A stretch of 10,874 nt of DNA. It comes from Cyanobacteria bacterium UBA1221 (lineage in GTDB: Bacteria > Cyanobacteriota > Vampirovibrionia > Gastranaerophilales > Gastranaerophilaceae). Below the pieces are notes generated by a model that made no database searches, was not told where the DNA came from, and worked only from the letters and a program-made list of their open reading frames with translations. The stretch is from positions 1 through 10,874 of the forward strand of contig DBXD01000019.1 of assembly GCA_002309425.1 (NCBI GenBank), written 5' to 3'. Of the stretch, positions 1 to 9,000 are shown one piece after another; the stretch's first letter is position 1, and each line of letters starts with the position of its first letter. The position numbers were made by a program, and so were the translations under genes.

Positions 1-3000
1 GAAATTCCGGTTGCAGATATTCCGGAACAAACACTTCCTGATAACCCAAGCAGCGGGCAGGAGAGTATTGTAGAAGTTAATACCCCGGAAGAAGCCGCTG
101 CAAAAGCACATGAGGCATTGGCTTCCAGCAGGTACAAAATAGCAACGGCAGGATATTCAAAGCCTCCGGAGGGCTATGAGGATATAACAAAAGCCTTTTT
201 GCAGGCCTTTGATGAATTATTGGGACGTGATGAAACCGCATATGTGACCAGTCCGACAACCGATAAAGGAAGTATTGATGTAATAACTTCCGAAGTCGCA
301 GGACTGGGTGACGGAGAAATTTTTTATACAACGGCAAAAGAGTTTATTGATTTTATTGATTCGGAAAGTTTACCCGAGGAAGTTGATGCACAAGCGTATT
401 CTGAAGTTCCGAAATTTGTATTGCCTGATGCCGCAGCTTATTCACAGGCAACGGCGGCTGCATCAAATATATTTCTTGCGACAGGCGGTGCTGCAGCAAC
501 CGTAAATGATTTTGTAAATGCAATAAATAAGGGTAATGTAGCAATTATTCTTGACAATGCAGATTTGAATAAACCCGCCTGGGATAAGTCAAAAGAAACG
601 GTTGGCAATGCTTCAAAATACATAGCAGAGCAAATAAATGCCGTAATTAAGGGACAGCCTCTCCCATATCCTGAAACAGGTGATTTTACACGTAAATTTA
701 TTGAAGAAAATCTGACAAGAATTGACGAGTTGGTTCGTGTTTACCAAATTGACAGTAAACCGGAATCAGTAAATGAAGCGGCAGAAAAAGCCGTAGAATT
801 TATAAAATCAAAAACCGGGGAAGAAACCACAAAACCTGAACAGACCGAACATTCCGTACTTCAATTAAAGGAAAATGAGCCCGTAGCGACACAAAAACCC
901 GAAGCAAAAATTACACCTGATTTGGTTACGGAAGAGCAGGTTGCCCGTGCCCGTGAAAGAATGCTTGAAGATGAAGCAATCCGCAAAGAAAGAGAGGCTC
1001 AAAATCCACAGATTGAAAGATTGTCGCAAAGAGAGCTTACGGAAGGAAATATACGAGCAAAAGTCAAAAATAATCCTGTACTGAAGGATAACAAATGGCT
1101 TCAGGAAAATATTGATGCTCTTATAAACATATGTAAACGATACCCCAAAAAGGATATTGAAATTTTACCAAAAGTATGGATTAGTGTTCCTTGTAATAGC
1201 ATACAGTCAAGATATCAGATTCTTGATACAGTTTTAAGTAACCCTAAACTATATGAAAATGAAAAATTAATTACATTTATGAGAGACTACGGTTTAGGAT
1301 GGATACACACTCAAAAAGAAGCCGATGTCGTTTGTGAAATACTGAATTTATATGCTCAAAATGAAAACTACTATAATAACGAAGTACTGCAAAATGATAT
1401 AGACCGTCTGGCTTTTTATTCACTTAAGCAAGGTTCATATTCTGTTGAGAACAAGAAAGACCTGATGGATTTGATAGTTAAAGGCAGCTCTTTTAAGATT
1501 GAGAACACAAAAGCGACATATTCGGATATATGTCATACAATATTATCTTTTGCCAATGATTATAATATGAATATAATCAGACAATTTTTTACTGAGGATA
1601 AATTATTATTATTAAGAAAAGTACTAAGCAGTATAAGATACCCTGATTTTGCGGAAATGATATTAAAAGATGACAGCCTTCCTCCTGAGCTTGCATACAA
1701 ACTGATACTCCATGCTCAGTATAAAGACAGTTTAAAAGTAATGGAAGATTTGTATAGGAACAAAAAATACACCAATGAAGAAAAATTAAACATAGTCGAT
1801 GCATCTGGTGACCTTGCGGATATAGATGTGATGTTGAGCGCAGATTTTCCGAGAGAATTTTTGTCTGATATTGAAATACTCAGAAATGTCCGAGCCAACA
1901 ATGCTGAACTTGCCAAGCTGCTGGGTAACGATAAAACTCTCGGAATACCGGAAACAGTTTTCCCGTCAATTCTCGGTAATACAAATGATGAAAACTTAGA
2001 TTATGCAATAGATTTGTGTAAAAACTATAAAGAATACGGCATAGCCGTTAATGATATAAGTTCAATTATCTACGGCTTAAATAAGGCTCAATGTGATTAT
2101 CTGAAAAATAAAGACAGAAAAACAGCTTATCAAAAACTCATGCACCAGTACAATCTGGCAAAAGAATCTCCCAAAAAGTATGTAAACGGAGAATATGATG
2201 ATGTTGATGAAATGAAACTAGAAGTTCAGCGTTTCTTTGTTAGTTGGGGAAGCAAGATAATGCTGGTATCATCAATATATGACAGTGAAGCGCTAAATAA
2301 CTTGTTCCGCCAAAGATTTGAAGATGTAAGAGAATATTTCGACCTGCTTAATGAATTTAATGCAAAGGATTTTGAATTACTGGAAAAATTGAGTGCCTCC
2401 TGTAACGCTGACGGGAAACCGTTTATGCCCACACAAAAAATTGAGTTTATAGATTTAATCGTTGCATATAAAGATAACAAATTACCGTTCGACAAAATGT
2501 ATTCAATGCTTGAAAACGGAAAAGTTGATATTGGCGAACTCAATGTGGACCTGTTCAACGGTATTATGAAAAATGTCGGTATGAGCAAAAGAGAAATTTC
2601 AAAAATCCCGAAAGAAAAACTTGTCAGCTGGGATATGAAATATATGCATCTGTTATCACAGGAATGTCATGGCCAGAATCGCAAAACGTTCACTAACCTC
2701 TTGCGTGCAGCCAATTTGGCGCCTGATTTTTATGAATATATTCACAATACAAAAAATATCTACGGACAAACCAATGAAAAAACAAGAGCTAAGTTCAACG
2801 AACTTGGAATGGATTATGAAAAATGGATCAGACCGTCAAAAGAAAATGAAATACATTTTGTATCAAAAGATAAAAATACCGAGCAATTAACACAAATTGC
2901 GGCACAAATAACAGAGGATATGAATGCCCTGATGAGAGGTCCTGTAAAAGGATTTTTGCAAAAACAATTCCCGCAGTTTGTAAAAGATGATAAGTTTGTA

Positions 3001-6000
3001 ATTCCAAATGAATATCTTAACAGTAAAGCAAAATTAACGGAACTTGTCAGTCTTTTTGCGGATACGTCTGAAAAGGGACAACTTGCACAAGTCTGGAACA
3101 GAGCGCAAAAGAACGTAAACGACCCGCAAAAAGCCAACAATGCAAGAACAACTTTGACAATCTTAGACCATTTGAATCAGAGATTGAGTGATTTATCCAA
3201 TGTTCAGGATGGTGCAAAAGCAACAAAAACTCTTGATTTAACAATAAAAATGTGGGACAGGTATCCTCAAAAAGATATATTCCAGGGTAACTATTCAACC
3301 TGCTGTATCGGTATGGGCGGTGCAAACGGACGAGCAATGCCTCATTATGTTTTGGATACAGCCTACAATATGATAGAGTTGGTAGATAATGAAACAGGCA
3401 AGACAATAGGCAATGCGCTCTGTTACTTTATAACAGGTGAAGACGGAAAGCCTGCATTTATAATAGATAATATTGAAATAAACAATGCGGCAAAACCGTC
3501 CGAGGAGGCACAGCTCCAAATCAGAACGGCAATAGCACAGTATGCGGACAGTGTTGCAAAAGAAGTAACGGGTTCGGATGATGTTCCTGTATATATGAGC
3601 AATTCATATAATGATGTACCGTGGGAGGACTTAAAGCATAAAGAAGAAACAATCTCATTCTTAGGTGATATCGACTGCGATGAAATCTATATGGATTTAT
3701 TCAAAGATGAAAATGGTAACAGCTGGGTTGATAAAGGATACTTTACAAGCAAACAGGAATTATATATTCTGAAAGACTCATCTAATCCGCTTCCTCCAAG
3801 ACCGACAGAACCTCCAAAACCGACGGGGAAACCCGAACTTGATTCGGAGCAATCGGCACTTGGGACTGAGAGAGCCGAAACCGTGACAGAAGTATTTCCG
3901 AACAGACGCCCCGAAGCGGAGGATATGACAGAACCTGGGGAGTCAGAGGAAGATATTTATTCAGACGAATATTATGAAAAATTTGAGCAAGCCGTAAATG
4001 AAAACTTTGAAAAGGCTCTGTCCGGAGTTGAAGATGAAAGTTTCAGACGACTGTTTGAAAATGACAAAACATTAAAAAGATTAGCCGATATACAGGCCCC
4101 TTCAATTATGCTGACGAATCAAAAAGAAGCAATAATTGAGCGTATCGAAAAATATAAAGATTTACGAGAGAAAATTGAAAAACTTGATGATGAAAGTCGT
4201 AAAGCATATCTGCTTATATGTCTGCAAAAGGCTTTTGATTCCACAAGAAATGACAGGGCATTAAATTTTGCTATTATTGATGATTTCCTTAATGCAGGCA
4301 AAAAAGAGAAACCATCAGAAGCATTTTTGACTGCCTTGAAATCAAAAAATCCGGAAGCAGCAAAAGAATTATCCAAAAATATTGATGAAATAACAGACCC
4401 GAGATTAAGAGAAGTTAAAATTGAGCTGGAAAAATGCGATAAATACGAGGATGTAATAAGAGAATGTTCTGCACACCCGAAAGCAGCAGAAACACAGGCT
4501 CAATATGAAAAGTATCTTGAGGAAGAAGTATCTTCTCTGAATCCGAAAGTCGCAGAGCGTATAAAAACACTTTGCCATCAGATAGAAAAAGATTTTGGGA
4601 CAAGGGTATTTTTACCGTCAAACTTAAAAGAGGCGGGCGTTGCGCTGAAAATGGTTTATGCTGAACTCGCAAACTACAAAATGAGAGCAAAATCAGCAGG
4701 TGTAGATGCGAATATTCCGCCCGTACTGAACTTTATGAGAGCAAACGCAAGATATTTTGATAAAGATATGGGTTATTATAGTCCGTTGGAAAACAGTATC
4801 TCAATTGACGGATTGACAATTAATGACGTTAAACATACATTAAGGCATGAATTGATGCATGCAGTAACACAGACCGTTGAAAAAGATTTTCCTCAGGGAT
4901 TTGATCCCCTGTTATATACGGACGATTTACTCGGGGCGGGAATAGAACCGGGACAAGTTTTGTATGCCATGACAAACAGAAGAGAATTTCTTTCCGTTGC
5001 GGCAGAAGGAGATACGGGTAAATATAATGACTACTTTAAAGGAATTTTGATAGAACTGGGATTTCCTGAATGGGCACTCAATATGAGTAATCCGGAAGCC
5101 GCAAAACGAGCAAGAACAGGTATGGCAGCATTATCTGCATCCATGTTGATAATGGATAAATATTATGAGCAATTCCCTGAACGCAGGAAACCCATTGAGG
5201 ATGAAGAGGATGATTTTGAAATACCTGAGGATGTAGCAGGATGGATGGAGGAAGTCGGTCTTGACCCTGAGGATTTCCGATTTGACGGAGAGGATATTTT
5301 GCCAAACAAGTCAATGGATGAAATTTTTGACATACCTAAAAAGAACTTTAAAGTTGAAGTGGCAACAGAAGAAGATTTAAGAGAAATCCAAAAAATAGAC
5401 CTTGAGGGATTTGATGGCAGATACGTAATCTATGATGATTTTGGTGAATATAAGGCAGAATTGGAAGATCTTGAAATCACAACTTATGCAATAAAAGGTG
5501 AAGATGGCAAAGTTATAGGATATTATCAGCTTGAACCCGTTCAGGGCGGAGAATTATATATCCATAGTATTGCAGTGCGTTCTGATTTGAGGAATACAAA
5601 AACATCATACGCTGCATTAAAACAAATGCAGGAGGATATAACAAGGTTTGCGAAAGAAAATAATATTGAAAAAGTTGCGCTGGATGTTGATGCGGATATT
5701 CCGGGACTTGTCAAACTGTATAAAAGATTCGGATTTGAAATTACGGATGAATCCACAGGAACAGATGAATTCGGTGAACCGTACCACGATTACCATATGG
5801 AAGCAGACGTAAAAAAAGTTTTGGGAGAAGAAACTGCACTTGGGGATTCTGAAAAAATTCAGGAGTTTGTGCTGGACAGAATGGCAAAACCAACCGAAGT
5901 AAAGCCGGAAAAGGCTGCAGAAATTCCGGAGGAGGTTATGCGGGTATTTGCAGAGTCTGAGAATCCTCTAAGCGAGTATGAATCTTGGGATGATTTGTTG

Positions 6001-9000
6001 GCAAAAGCTCCAATAACTATACCTATGAGTGAAAGTGAGGCAGATGCTTTTCTTAAGGGTAAAGGGGTGGATGACAGCAATATAAACAGACTGAAAGAAG
6101 AATTTGGCAGTGATTATTGTTTGGTAGTAAAGATGATGAAGTTTGCCTGTGACTCTGTAGAGGATATGTTTGAAAACAGAACAGCGGAAGAAATTGTGGA
6201 AGAAACGCTTGAAATGAAAGAGAATCCGGATATCTTGGCTGAAAGTTTAACTCTAATGAATAAATTTAATCCGGAAGCAATTACGTTTTTCCATTCCAAA
6301 TTAGGAATTAGTAATGTTGAAGATTTGCTTAGTATAGTATCAGGTAAGGATGAAAGAGGTAATACAAACAAACAAAGACTTGAAAAAATCTTTGAATTAA
6401 GTAAAAAAAGCGGGGTTTCGTTCGGAGAGATATACAACTCTGCAAATAACTACTACGATGCTGAGGCTGCCAGAATACTGGGCGCTTTGACTCCGGAGCA
6501 GGTTAAGGCAGGAAAACAGATTGCCGATGTTTTAGGAGTTGAATTTGATATTTCCATTGCCTTAGCTCAAAAAAATATATCAAAGATAACACCTGAACTT
6601 TTGACTGATTTTTTGCATGCAAAAAATAAGTTGACCTCGCTAAAAATTGCCCAACTCTCCGACAAATATGATGTGGTCGAGTATCTCGAAAGAATGAAAG
6701 ACGTTATTGCAAAAGTTGAAGAATATGGATTTGATTTTTCCTGGTATGCTCCCGATGGCAATATTAACAGTAAAATTAATTTTGAAGATGCGGAAGAAAT
6801 AGTAAATTCAGCAAATGCTGCAAAATCAAAAGAATTTATTGATTTATGTTCCGATAAATTAAAATCAATGAAACCGGAATTGGTTTTGAGCTGTGCAATG
6901 GAAGAAGGTTTTTTAAAGAATCTTCATGCAATGACTAATTTAATGAACGCAATGGCGAAAATTCCATCAGAGCGAGTGTTTATTAATTTTGAAGCTTTAA
7001 TTTCCAAATGTGATGAACACGAAATTAAATTAATAACCGAGGTTGCGCAGGCTTTTGCGGATGCGGGTGCCTTTCCGCACAACGGTGGTTTCAGAACTAT
7101 ACTAGAAAATACCGGTAATTCGGAGCTAAATTTTAACAGAGCAGCTGAACATATACGTGTAATAAAGGAATTTTACGGTGTAGAGGGTTCTCTCTATACT
7201 GCAAAGGAATATATAGAAAATTTTTATGGGAGTATTGACTTTAGTAAGCTGAAAGAAAATATGGAAATGCTTAAAGATAAAGGCTTGTACGGCAAAGTTG
7301 CTCCTAATGATTTAAAATGGATTTTACTTTCAGGCTCTACTTTAACGGTTTTTATGATTACGAAATTAAATAATCCGGAAATATTAAGGGGACACTGGTG
7401 GTATCTCACAGATGAATATACAACAGAAGAACTCGAGGCTGTAATGGAAAATTTATATGCTATGGTCGAAGATGTGAACAAGGCATATAATAACTTAACA
7501 CCTGAAGAAAAATTAATTTTAATTTCCAAATTAGGTTACCCTGTCGGCGGTCACCTGCAAAAGGATAAAAATTTAGAACCGAAAGATATAACTATTAACT
7601 CTTATGTTGATAAAAAGCTGAGGAAATTTGCTCTAAAATTATTTAACGACAAATCTTTAGATTTGAGTATAGAAACTAAAATTGGAATATATAAATTTGT
7701 AGAAGAAGAAAATATTTCTGAAGATGTAGCGATTGCAAATTTGAAAATATTGGAAAGAGATATTCTTGGTGAAGATAACAAAAAAGCTATCCTGAAAGCC
7801 GTCGATATGAGATGTAAAAATACGACTCCGGAATTTGTGGAATGGGTCAGAACATTTTTAGATTCTGCGGATCTTTTTAAATTGTTATCTATGCCTAATT
7901 TCAGCAAAGAAAAATTAATAAATGATTTATATGAAACCTCCAAAATACTAAGATTTGTCAATCAAACTCCGCAACACTTTATAAACGGAGAATATAGTGA
8001 TGAAATTATAGATGCCCTTAAAGAAGTCAGAAAAAATGGTTCGGATAAAGAAGTTCTTGTCAGTTTGTCGGACAGTGACAGAGAAATCGTGGAAGACCTG
8101 AATACCGAGATTGAAAATAATGTAGAAAAAATATATGTTGATATTTTGAATGCAATTTCCGCAACGGATATTGAAACGGTAAAACAGCTGCTGGATATGC
8201 GTTTTGCATTATTCAGAGAAAAAATATCGGAAATAAATCAATTACCCGTTGAAAAGAAAAAGATATTGTCTGACCTGATAAGAAACGGAAAAAGAATAAA
8301 TAAAAACGGTGAACCCGTAAAATTAACCGGGCAGCAAAAAACAGATTTAATCAATATTATAAAAATATATCAGGGAACCGCCGAAAATATTGACAAATAT
8401 AAAATATGGATTGATACAAAATCATTTGTGTTTGATATAGATGCATTAAGAAAAGATATACTTACAGAAATTCTTAAGGGTACCATGTTTACGGAAGAAG
8501 AAATAAGTCAATTACCAAAAGAAAATATGAATTGGGATTTGCGGTATATTTCACTCCTGAAGACGACACCATCGGAGGATGAAGGTGAATTTGCGGCAGT
8601 TATCAGAGAAGCTTCAAAAGGTACATTTAAAAGTTATATAAATGATCCGGATAATATCTATGGTGCCGCAAATGCAGAAACTCAAAAGAAATTTGATGAA
8701 TCAGGGCTTGATTATCAACAATGGTGTACAGGACCGGAAGAACAAACTTTTAGCATCGGAGGGCGCAACTATAAAATAAAATTATGGAACAGAGTTCCGC
8801 AAGAATCCATGTTTGATGGTAGTTATACAACATGTTGTACTGCGTTAGACGGATCAAATGGCGGCTCTATGGCAAAATATATGTTGAATACCGCTATAAA
8901 CGTTGTTGAAATAAAGGATTCCAGAGGTCAGGTAATTGCTATGTCCAGATGCTATATGGCAGAAATAAAAGGTGAGAATGTTCTTGTAATGGAAAACATT

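Noticed and set aside
118..120. TTG at 118 as the start of the giant protein
   Set aside because: The frame is open from base 1 and reads as a continuous Pro/Glu-rich linker through 118. No ribosome binding site precedes the TTG, so the gene starts upstream of the window.
2226..2588. 120-codon minus-strand open frame opposite the giant gene
   Set aside because: It is Ser/Leu/Ile-rich with no recognisable motif and lies wholly antisense to a well-supported coding region, so it is a shadow frame.
7318..7359. Hydrophobic patch WILLSGSTLTVFMI as a membrane segment
   Set aside because: It is only about 14 residues, contains several Ser/Thr, and lies inside a continuous helical array without flanking topology signals.
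7602..7961. 119-codon minus-strand open frame opposite helical region 2
   Set aside because: It is antisense to the AT-rich coding sequence, with no domain signature and no plausible ribosome binding site seen.
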